Below, piece after piece: positions 7,309-15,600 of a stretch of 26,365 bases of DNA; position 1 is the first letter of the stretch, and each line of letters begins with the position of its first letter. This DNA comes from Flavobacteriales bacterium. Its GTDB lineage: Bacteria; Bacteroidota; Bacteroidia; Flavobacteriales; Crocinitomicaceae. A program made the translations under genes and the position numbers. The stretch lies in assembly GCA_947375085.1 (NCBI GenBank), contig CANCEQ010000014.1, positions 1 through 26,365 of the forward strand, given 5' to 3'. The notes under the pieces are model-generated. The model saw only the letters and a program-made list of their open reading frames with translations, did not search any database and was not told the origin of the DNA.

Positions 7309-8145
7309 ATGAAAACAATTTTAGTACCAACAGATTTTTCTAAAAATGCAGAAAATGCATTAGATTATGCTATTCAATTAGCGAAAAAAGAAGAGTTTAA
7401 AATTCTACTTTTCCATGCTTTTCACTATAATTATTCTGGAATTGATACTTCTCCTGAAATTGTTTTAGAACAGTCTATCTTCGTTCAAGAAGGAATTGAA
7501 AAAAGATTAAAAACATTAGCTCAAAAAACAGCAAATAAAAACCACATTTCTTGTGAATATATAAATGAACAAGGATTACTTTCGGATAAATTGGAGGAAG
7601 CTGTTAAAGCCAAAAAAATTGATCTAATCGTGATGGGTACTCAAGGAGCTTCGGGATTAAAAGAGATTTTTATGGGTAGTAACACCGCTAGAGTTATTGC
7701 AAATGTAACTTGTCCGGTTATTGCTGTTCCAGCAAAATCTACTTTTAAGAAAATAAAGAAAATAATATACGCTACAGATTATCAAAACTATGATATTGAA
7801 GCAATTCAAGGACTAATTTCAATAGCTTCAAATTTTGAAGCAAAAATAGAGGTATTACATATCGCAAACGGAAAATACACTCATCTCGAAGAAATAAAAA
7901 GAATGGAGAAATTTCAAGAAAAAGTAGAAAAGAAAATAGTTAGCGATGTAATTTCTTTTAATTTCTTATTTGGACTTGAAATTAATGATATTATAGAAGA
8001 GTATTTAGAAGAAACAACTATCAATATGATTGCGGTTTCTACAAAACAACGTGGTTTGTTTGAACGTATTTTTGGAAGCAGTAGTATCACTAAAAAAATT
8101 GTAAATCATACTAAAATTCCTTTGATTGCTTTCCACCATAAATAA
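7309..8145 (+). CDS. Two-domain universal stress protein (UspA family)
   Basis: A 278-residue cytoplasmic protein of two tandem Usp domains. Domain 1 (about 1-144) begins KTILVPTDFSKNAENAL and carries a complete ATP-binding motif of the G-x2-G-x9-G-S type in GTQGASGLKEIFMGSNTARV, followed by CPVIAVP. Domain 2 (about 147-278) begins KIIYATDYQNYDIEAI and ends FGSSSITKKIVNHTKIPLIAF; its G-x2-G part is replaced (STKQRGLFERIFGSS), so nucleotide binding there is doubtful. Tandem Usp proteins bind ATP or other ligands and respond to starvation, oxygen or redox stress. The start is preceded by a striking hairpin. Its neighbours are a porin and KdpDE-type regulators; KdpD proteins normally contain a Usp domain that the kinase here lacks. 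Confidence 0.9.
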   Translation: MKTILVPTDFSKNAENALDYAIQLAKKEEFKILLFHAFHYNYSGIDTSPEIVLEQSIFVQEGIEKRLKTLAQKTANKNHISCEYINEQGLLSDKLEEAVKAKKIDLIVMGTQGASGLKEIFMGSNTARVIANVTCPVIAVPAKSTFKKIKKIIYATDYQNYDIEAIQGLISIASNFEAKIEVLHIANGKYTHLEEIKRMEKFQEKVEKKIVSDVISFNFLFGLEINDIIEEYLEETTINMIAVSTKQRGLFERIFGSSSITKKIVNHTKIPLIAFHHK

Positions 8146-8164
8146 GCTATTTTTTCAGTCGATT

Positions 8165-9259
8165 TTATATCCAAAAAGTAAAATTTAGGAAAATTTGAAA
8201 ATTCGTTTTGGAAGGTTTTTGTGATTGGTTTGTAAATAGTTCTGATGAAGAAGTAAAATATCTTGCATCCAACCTAAACATTGCTTTATTACAAAAACCA
8301 TAGGAATAACATGCACCTATACTATTTGTTTTGAATGAATTTCCATTTAATCCTGAAGCAACCGTATTTTTTGCATCATTAAAATATTCGAAACGAGTCG
8401 CTATTGAATGTTTACTATTCAAATTGTATTTTAAAGTCGAATTAAATTGCCACCAATTAGTTTTCCTATGGGGATTCTCTTGATTTTGTAGTCCAGCATA
8501 AAAGCTGGAAATCCAATTAATTTTTTTGGAATATTTACAAATCCAATATATATCAGAAAAATAACGACTTCGATAATTTGGCAAAATGGAAGATCGTTCA
8601 TCACCTATATAAAGATTCCAATTAATTAAATTAGTAGTATTAATGGTATATTCTAATTGTGAAGTAAAAGCCAGAGATTTATTTTGATCCTTGATTTGTT
8701 GCCAACCATTTATCAAATACATATAAAGATTGATTTTTAATGCGATGGGAAAAGTAGCTTTAATTCCAGTAATAAAATAAGGAACATATTCTGGAGCTAG
8801 ACTTCTAGTATACATCAACTGGTCTTTTGATATAGGGGTTTCGTTAGAAAATGGAGAATTCAAAATACCAAAATCAATCCAATAACCTTTTCTTTTATAA
8901 ACTTCAAAACCAATTGATGCTTCATAAACATTTTTTAATATTCCCTTTTCTTGAATATAATTCGCATTCATGTAAGATCCAACTGCAGGTGTAAAAGAAG
9001 TTTTAAATCGCTTATAGGAATATTTAAATTGAAAAAAAGCTAAATTTATAGCCGGCTGATTATGAAGATTTGAAGATACAAAATAAGGGCATTGATTATT
9101 AATAGGTGGATTAAAATGATAACCATAGTAACTATCAAAATAAAAATTTAAAGAGAAATTTCTTCTCCCTTTATTTATCGAATCAGTTTGACTATAAATA
9201 TTTCCCCAAAAAGCATAAAAACAAAAAATAAGAAATACTTTCAATTGAATTTTCTTCAT
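8165..9259 (-). CDS. OmpL-type outer-membrane porin, as found next to kdp genes
   Basis: A 364-residue exported beta-barrel with a signal peptide (hydrophobic residues about 5-22, ending NIYSQ). The mature N-terminus NFYFDSYYGYHFNPP, the segment NSPFSNETPISKDQLMYTRS and the later INGWQQI correspond to the putative beta-barrel porin-2 (OmpL-like) family of Bacteroidota, and the protein ends with a Phe-Trp-Ile strand. This family is commonly encoded beside kdp potassium-uptake genes, which fits the KdpD/KdpE-like pair that diverges from it here; a role in ion passage across the outer membrane is inferred. A TACATTTG -7 box ends 4 nt before the ATG. It converges on the usp gene with a 19-bp gap. 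Confidence 0.78.
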   Translation of the reverse strand: MKKIQLKVFLIFCFYAFWGNIYSQTDSINKGRRNFSLNFYFDSYYGYHFNPPINNQCPYFVSSNLHNQPAINLAFFQFKYSYKRFKTSFTPAVGSYMNANYIQEKGILKNVYEASIGFEVYKRKGYWIDFGILNSPFSNETPISKDQLMYTRSLAPEYVPYFITGIKATFPIALKINLYMYLINGWQQIKDQNKSLAFTSQLEYTINTTNLINWNLYIGDERSSILPNYRSRYFSDIYWICKYSKKINWISSFYAGLQNQENPHRKTNWWQFNSTLKYNLNSKHSIATRFEYFNDAKNTVASGLNGNSFKTNSIGACYSYGFCNKAMFRLDARYFTSSSELFTNQSQKPSKTNFQIFLNFTFWI

Positions 9260-9263
9260 ATTT

Positions 9264-9344
9264 CAAATGTATTTCAAGTGATGAAGATTTAAAGCCATCA
9301 TTTAAAATCTTTATAAAATATTTACAAGTGATTAATTAGCTTTG
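9264..9344. promoter_or_regulatory. Divergent promoter/operator region between porin and kdpD-like gene
   Basis: The porin has TACATTTG on the minus strand (9271-9264) and the kinase has TAGCTTTG on the plus strand (9337-9344). The octamer CAAGTGAT occurs twice as a direct repeat (9275-9282 and 9325-9332), 3-4 nt upstream of each -7 box. Between them lies an imperfect inverted repeat, AAGATTTAAA (9284-9293) and TTTAAAATCTT (9301-9311), with a 7-nt loop. This looks like shared regulation, plausibly by the adjacent KdpE-like protein. Confidence 0.5.
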
Positions 9345-9360
9345 TATACAAATACAGAAA

Positions 9361-10446
9361 ATGTTTAAAACATTATTATACAACAAAATAAGTACTCCAA
9401 AACAATATTTAATTAGTATTGCTCTCCTTTTTATTGTTACATTTTCTTGTTTTTCATTTTTACCATTTATTGATTACAGAGGAGTAGCACTTATTTTACT
9501 AATGTTTGTTTCATTAATTGCAATGTTCTTTGATATTGCTCCTGTTTTATTTGCAGCCCTTTTAAGTGCATTAGCTTGGATTTGGTTTTTTATTCCACCT
9601 GTATATACCTGGGTGGTGAAAAGTACTGAAGATAAAATGATGATTCTAATGTATTTTATTGTAGCATTGGTAAATACTGTTTTAACAATCAAGATCAGAT
9701 CCATTGAAAAAGCTGCAAATAAGCGTGAAGAAAAAGAACATACACTAAAACTGTATAACACGCTATTAAATTCGCTTTCGCACGAACTTCGAACCCCTAT
9801 TTCTACTATCATTGCAGCAACTGATAATCTTCAATCAGGGAATGAACAACTTTCGGAAAATTTAAAAACAGAATTAATTACCGAAATATCAAAAGCTTCT
9901 ATTAGACTTAACTCTCAAGTTGAAAACCTTTTAAATATGTCACGTCTTGAATCAGAATATATCCAAATTAAAATAGATTGGTGCGATGTGAATGAATTAA
10001 TTCACGAAGTAGTAAATGGTTTAAAAGATCGATTAGAAGATAGAAAGATAACTGTACTTATTCAAGAAAATATACCTCTATGCAAATTGGATTATGGATT
10101 GATGCAACAAGTTCTACAAAATTTAATTATCAATGCCCATATTTATACAACGAAAGATTGCGAAATTATCATTACTGCAAACTTTTTATATGGTGATTTA
10201 ATTATTACAGTAGAGGATGATGGACTTGGTTTTCCAAAACATGAAATAACCAATGTTTTTGATAAATTTTATCGTTTAAATCATTCTAAAACTGGAGGTA
10301 CAGGTCTAGGATTATCAATTGTAAAAGGCTATGTTGAAGTACATAATGGCACAATTGCATTAATGAACAAAATTGATGGTGGCGCAAAATTCACGATTAA
10401 AATCCCTTCTGAAATAAACGATATCAATAGCTATGAAAATGAATAA
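9361..10446 (+). CDS. KdpD-like sensor histidine kinase lacking the N-terminal KdpD/Usp domains
   Basis: A 361-residue membrane kinase. Residues about 15-112 hold four hydrophobic stretches typical of the DUF4118 membrane unit of KdpD, with the diagnostic ALAWIWFFIPPVYTW. The HisKA domain has the H-box SLSHELRTP (phosphoacceptor His141). The ATPase domain has an N-box NLIINAH (about 254-260), G1 EDDGLGF (285-291) and G2 TGGTGLGLSIVKG. Full KdpD is about 900 residues with a cytosolic KdpD domain and a Usp domain in front of the membrane helices; both are absent here, a split form seen in Bacteroidota. The product probably phosphorylates the response regulator whose gene overlaps its 3' end by 14 nt. 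No kdpFABC genes lie in the window. Confidence 0.87.
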   Translation: MFKTLLYNKISTPKQYLISIALLFIVTFSCFSFLPFIDYRGVALILLMFVSLIAMFFDIAPVLFAALLSALAWIWFFIPPVYTWVVKSTEDKMMILMYFIVALVNTVLTIKIRSIEKAANKREEKEHTLKLYNTLLNSLSHELRTPISTIIAATDNLQSGNEQLSENLKTELITEISKASIRLNSQVENLLNMSRLESEYIQIKIDWCDVNELIHEVVNGLKDRLEDRKITVLIQENIPLCKLDYGLMQQVLQNLIINAHIYTTKDCEIIITANFLYGDLIITVEDDGLGFPKHEITNVFDKFYRLNHSKTGGTGLGLSIVKGYVEVHNGTIALMNKIDGGAKFTIKIPSEINDINSYENE

Positions 10447-11116
10447 TCTTGAAATTTTAATCATAGATGACGAAGCTCAAATTCGTAAAATGCTTGAAAT
10501 TACTTTACAAAGTAATGATTATAAAACAATCATGGCTTCTACTGCTAAAGAGGGAATTATATTAGCTGCAAACCATCCGCCTGATTTGATATTACTTGAC
10601 CTCGGTTTACCCGATGAAAGTGGTCATATTGTACTAAAAAAATTAAGAGAATGGTACAGTAAACCAATTATTATTCTTTCTGTACAAAGTTCTGAAAATG
10701 ATATTGTTACAGCATTAGACAATGGTGCAAATGATTATCTAGTAAAACCCTTTAGAACAGGTGAACTTTTAGCAAGACTTCGCTCTGTTTTAAGGAGTTC
10801 TATTACTGAAAATGAAACACCTATCTTAATAAGCGATGAATTAGAAATAGATCTTTCAACACGTGTAGTAAAAAAGAATAACGTGCCAATTAAATTGACG
10901 ACAACCGAATATTCGTTGTTATTTTTATTTTTCAAAAATGAAGGTAAAGTGCTAACCCACCATTACTTATTAAAAGAAGTTTGGGGACCAAGTTATATTA
11001 CTCAATCACAGTATTTAAGAGTTTTTATTGCTCAATTAAGAAAAAAAATTGAAGACAATCCAAATCAACCAAAACATATTGTCACAGAATCTGGTGTTGG
11101 TTATCGATTTATATAA
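10433..11116 (+). CDS. KdpE-like OmpR-family response regulator
   Basis: A 227-residue two-domain regulator. The receiver has acidic residues D12/D13, phosphoacceptor D56 in LILLDLGLP, Ser83 and Lys105 in DYLVKPF. The C-terminal winged-helix DNA-binding domain contains LTTTEYSLLFLF and the recognition region YITQSQYLRVFIAQLRKKIE, followed by TESGVGYRF, which resembles KdpE more than other OmpR-family members. The gene starts inside the kinase gene (ATG at 10433; a second ATG at 10439 is equally possible), so translation is coupled. Direct repeats and a palindrome between the kinase and the porin are candidate binding sites. Its targets may include the porin; a K+ or osmotic signal is inferred from the family. 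Confidence 0.88.
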   Translation: MKMNNLEILIIDDEAQIRKMLEITLQSNDYKTIMASTAKEGIILAANHPPDLILLDLGLPDESGHIVLKKLREWYSKPIIILSVQSSENDIVTALDNGANDYLVKPFRTGELLARLRSVLRSSITENETPILISDELEIDLSTRVVKKNNVPIKLTTTEYSLLFLFFKNEGKVLTHHYLLKEVWGPSYITQSQYLRVFIAQLRKKIEDNPNQPKHIVTESGVGYRFI

Positions 11117-11207
11117 TACTATTTAATAAAAAATTTACAACGACATCAATTTGTTTAATAATTACTTTATAATACTATTCTTTCCTTTGTAATTAAAATT
11201 ACTAGGT

Positions 11208-11765
11208 ATGAAAAAGCATTTATTCATTACATTTTTACTCTTCTCATTTTATTCTTTCACACAAAAAAAAGAAATTGGTATTTTTTTATCCCACTCTGAT
11301 TATCAAGAAAATACTCTTTCCTTTTCAGATAAAGGAAGTAAAAATTATAAATTACGCATTCGGCGGATTTTTAAAACTTCTTTTATTACAATTCAAAAAG
11401 ATAAAGAAACTTTTAAACTTAAAAAAGATTCCATTTTTGGCTTTCAAAATGGAGATGAAGCTTTTCGATTTTATAATCAATGTGAATATAAAATCGTACA
11501 ATCATTAAATGATTTTTTTATTTATAGTAAACTTTTATTTCCAAAAGGTAAGGGAAGCATTCAAGAAACCCATTATTATTTCAGTAAGGAAAAAAATAGT
11601 ACGATTTTGAAATTAACACGAATGAACTTAAAAACATCCTTTCCTACAAATTCAAAATTCCATGATTTACTAGATCAAAATTTCAAAAATGATTCGGACC
11701 TCATCAATTTTGATGAATTCAATAGAGAATATAAACTAATTAGAATACTAAAATCCGTTCAATAA
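11208..11765 (+). CDS. Exported protein of unknown function
   Basis: A 185-residue protein with a signal peptide (MKKHLFITFLLFSFYSFTQ). The mature chain is rich in Lys, Phe and Ser and reads as alternating short strands and charged turns; no Cys pairs, repeats or catalytic motif stand out and I do not recognise a family. An imperfect -7 box (TTCCTTTG, 11182-11189) lies 18 nt upstream of the ATG. It follows kdpE by 91 bp and is closed by a strong terminator shared with the convergent dehydrogenase gene. Confidence 0.65.
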   Translation: MKKHLFITFLLFSFYSFTQKKEIGIFLSHSDYQENTLSFSDKGSKNYKLRIRRIFKTSFITIQKDKETFKLKKDSIFGFQNGDEAFRFYNQCEYKIVQSLNDFFIYSKLLFPKGKGSIQETHYYFSKEKNSTILKLTRMNLKTSFPTNSKFHDLLDQNFKNDSDLINFDEFNREYKLIRILKSVQ

Positions 11766-11767
11766 AA

Positions 11768-11795
11768 AAGTCCTTTCCAAAACTGAAAAGGACTT
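11768..11795. terminator. Bidirectional intrinsic terminator
   Basis: A 9-bp perfect stem AAGTCCTTT/AAAGGACTT with a 10-nt loop lies between two convergent genes. An A-rich tract precedes it (a U tail for the minus strand) and TTCATTT follows it. It begins 3 bp after the stop of the exported protein and ends 24 bp from the stop of the dehydrogenase. Confidence 0.85.
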
Positions 11796-11818
11796 CATTT
11801 AAATTATATATTCTAAGT

Positions 11819-12604
11819 TTATAACGACTTCGTTCTCCCACCATCTACAGGCACATTAATACCATTGATATAAGAAGCTGCTGGAGAAGCTAAAAAAGCA
11901 ATTGCTGAGGCTATTTCTTCTGGCTGAGCGATTCTGTTCATTGGTGATTCTGAGGCCATCTCTTCAAAAATTGAATCAACTGATTCCTTTATTTGATCTG
12001 ATTTAATCTGAGCTAATGTTTGTAATCGATCTGTATTTGTAGCTCCAGGTAAAACGTTATTTACCGTAATATTGAATTGACCTAATTCATTCGCTAACGT
12101 TTTACTCCAACTTGCAACCGCTCCTCTAATTGTATTAGAAACTCCTAAATTCGCTAATGGTTGTTTTACACTTGTTGAAATAACATTTATAATTCTACCA
12201 TAACCCTCTTCTTTCATAATTGGGTACAATGCTTGAACCATTACGTGATTACAAATTAAATGCTGATTAAAAGCATCTAAAAATTCACTTGTTGCAGCAT
12301 TTCTGATCGGTCCTCCTTTTGGTCCTCCAGTATTATTTACTAAAATATGAACTTTGTTTTTAGTCGCCCATTCAGATATAATCTTCTCTAATTCAAATGG
12401 TTTAGTAAAATCAGCAACAATATAAGAATGTTTTTGATTCGCAGAAGTTTCTAAATCTAATAAAGTAGATTTTAATTTTTCCTCATTTCTTGCAACCAAA
12501 ACTACTGATGCGCCTAATTTCGCTAATTCAACGGCAGAAGCTTTTCCAATTCCTTGTGTACTACCACAAACTACAGCTGTTTTATCTGTTAATTCTAAAT
12601 TCAT
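11819..12604 (-). CDS. Short-chain dehydrogenase/reductase with non-canonical active site
   Basis: A 261-residue cytosolic Rossmann-fold protein. The cofactor loop GSTQGIG (14-20) and ARNEEK (38-43) suggest NADP(H) preference; NNTGG (90-94) replaces the usual NNAG; VISTS gives the catalytic Ser143. At the positions where Tyr and Lys of the YxxxK motif belong (13 and 17 residues further) the sequence reads SNTIR, i.e. Ser156 and Arg160. This follows a known divergent branch of beta-ketoacyl-ACP-reductase-like SDRs rather than a sequencing error, since the surrounding fold and the C-terminal PVDGG are intact. Substrate unknown; a fatty-acid reductase label would be unsafe. The gene stands alone, convergent with the exported protein across a terminator. 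Confidence 0.88.
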   Translation of the reverse strand: MNLELTDKTAVVCGSTQGIGKASAVELAKLGASVVLVARNEEKLKSTLLDLETSANQKHSYIVADFTKPFELEKIISEWATKNKVHILVNNTGGPKGGPIRNAATSEFLDAFNQHLICNHVMVQALYPIMKEEGYGRIINVISTSVKQPLANLGVSNTIRGAVASWSKTLANELGQFNITVNNVLPGATNTDRLQTLAQIKSDQIKESVDSIFEEMASESPMNRIAQPEEIASAIAFLASPAASYINGINVPVDGGRTKSL

Positions 12605-12693
12605 TGATTTTATATTTTTAATACAAAAGTTATATTCTTAAAATTTAAAGTTATTTTAAATCTTCCAATTTACGTCAAAAAGTAGAGATTATT

Positions 12694-15600
12694 TTATCTT
12701 AATAGATTTACATGCCCAACAATTTGATCTGTAATTTGATTGAAATCAGTATATAAAATTTTCCAAGTATATGTTCCATCCTGACATTTAACTCCTTTGT
12801 AAGTGCCATCCCATCCCTGTTCAATAGAATTTGAAGTAAAAATTAAGTTACCCCATCTGTTAAAAATTGACAATTCATATTTCTTAATATTTCCTCCTTT
12901 TGGCACAAAAATATTATTTATTGGAGAGTCAGGAGTAAATGTATTTGGAACATATAATAAGCCATCATATTTAATTTGAACTTTGTCAATAGTTTTACAT
13001 CCATTTGTATCTGTAAACTCTATTGTATAAAGAAAATCTTTATTTGGATTTGCATATGTTTTAACACAAGTATCACAACTCAAATAATCTTTTGGTGACC
13101 AAAAATAAGAACCCATAGGAGTATTTATAGTCGTTAATTCAACTAAATCGCCATTAATAGCAAAAACAATAGGGCTTGTATGAATATCAATTGGTACAAA
13201 TATGTTTACTAACATAGAATTCGTATCCTTGCAAGAATTACTATCAATTCCAATGACGGTATAAATACTTGTTTCACTTGGAAAAACAATCAAACTATCT
13301 GAAGTTATTGTTGATCCTAAAAAATTCAAATTATAGTACCAATCATACTTTAATCCCCCTTTTGCATATAATTTAGCCATATTGGTAGGACAAATAGATG
13401 TGTCTTTAGCAGGAACAATTTCTGGAATTAAAACATCGACAAATACACTATCTTTTGTTAACCCACAAGCATTTATAAAATCACAAAAATACGTTATATC
13501 GACTCTTGGATAAACACTTACAGAATCATTTGAGAGTGAATTTATTGTAGTGTTTGGCGACCATTTATATCTTTCAGCTCCACTCGCTATAATTTCAAAA
13601 GAAGAATAAATACATGTCTGAATTGTATCTATCAAAACAGGAGTAGGAGGAAAATTAAAAACTTTTACAAAAGATGAATCTTTTATAATACAATTGTTGT
13701 TTGTGGTTATTGTTACTACGTAATTAGTTGAGAAATTAGGAGTAGCCGTTGGATTTGAAATAAGTGAATTATTTAATGAAGAAGAAGGTGTCCAACTATA
13801 ATTTACTCCACCAGTTGCAAAAAGTTCTACATTATTTCCAATGCAAATAGATGTATCATCTACCATTTGATGCAGATCATCAAATATGTTTAATAATAGT
13901 GGATAATTTCCAGAACCACATTCATCCATAACGAAAACATTAAAAATAACCGTAGTATCTATTCTCGCTATTGGATTTGAAATAGCTGCGTTATCTAAAT
14001 AATTTATTGGTGTCCATGAATAACTTGTCCCCCCAAATGCTTCTAATTGAAAATTGGTGTTTCTACAAATTGTCTGAGGACTAGTACTTAAACCCCCATT
14101 AAATTTATTCACTTTGACATTTACCATCATCGAATCTTTAACAAAACAAAAAACAGTATCTATAAAAACAACTTTAACCAAATAATTTCCAGAATTTAAA
14201 TAAAAATGATTGGGTAAAAAAAGTTTTGAGTTTAATCCATCACCAAAATCCCAATTAAATTTGACACTAGAAGTATTTGGATTTGTAAAATTAATAGGGT
14301 CTTGAATACAAATTATTGAATCTGAAATGATAGGTTTTAAAGCTTTAGAGTGTAAATTCACAACAACTGAATCTATTTTTTTACAACCATTTAAAGTTGT
14401 AATTTCAACAAAATATTGCATCGTTTGAGTCGGAGTACAAATAACAGTTGCGCTATTGAAAGTATTCAAATCTGGTGAAGTTGGAAACCATGTATAATTA
14501 ACTCCTCCTGTAGCTTTTAATTGAACATTTAAATTTTCACAAATTATTGTATCATTTGATAATGAAGTTATTACAGGGTAAATATTTAATTTAACTAGAA
14601 AAGTTTGTGATGCACAAATATCTGACACGATAACTTGAAATGTTGTAGTTGTATCAATTTTAGCAATTGGATTTGAAATAAGTGGATTATCTAAATAAAT
14701 TGCTGGAGACCAACTATATTTAGCTCCACCAATTGCTGATAACTGATAAGGTGTATTTGGACATATAGGATTTACAGGAGTAACGACATTAGGTAAAAAT
14801 TTAATAACCCTTGCATGAAAATAGAATGAATCTTTCACATAACAAAACACAGTGTCTTGAACAACTAATTTTATTAGGTATTTACCAGGATTAGCATAAT
14901 AATGAGTCGGGTTTAACGATTTAGAAATTGAACCATCTCCAAAATCCCATAAAAAAGAATTTCCATTTGATATACTATTTCTAAACTTAATAGAATCAGG
15001 TAAACAAATAACACTATCTGCACTACCAATAATAGGAGTACTTATATTTAATTCAAATTTAAAAGCAGCTAAATTACAATTCGAACTTAAATTTTGAGGT
15101 GAAAAAACTCCAGGAGTTGTAGTAAAACCATTTAAATTTTTCCCACACCCACCGCAAACAGCATGATAAATTCTACCTGATTTATCAAAACGACTTGTTC
15201 CTCCATCTACATGGTTATAACTTCCGTTTGCACCTCCCATATAAGTTCCATATTTCAGATAGGTTGCATCTTTTCCTAAAACAGCAATGTAAAAATTATC
15301 TCCATTTGTAGTTGATTGAAATGCATCAATTGTTAATGGAAAACCAACAGTTGTACTAAATTTAGCAAATTGACTATTAAATTTATTTACTTTTCCTCCC
15401 CATCCAGATAAATAAATATCTCCACATGTGGAAACTAAAAAAGCAGTCGGCGAAATTTCAGGGTTACCTGTTCCTGCCCCTATCATAGTAGTCCAAATTG
15501 TAGAACTCAAATCTTGAGAATATCTTCTTATAAATTGACCAGAATTAGGGATTCCATATTTACCTGGTGTAATCGCCCAATCTGATTCAGTTTGACCATA

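Noticed and set aside
9474..9812. Open frame antisense to the kinase gene
   Set aside because: The opposite strand carries clear DUF4118 and H-box sequence; the antisense product has no coherent motif.
11275..11508. Second plus-strand frame overlapping the exported protein gene
   Set aside because: Alternative frame of the same region with low-complexity Phe/Leu/Lys content and no start context; the longer frame has a proper signal peptide.
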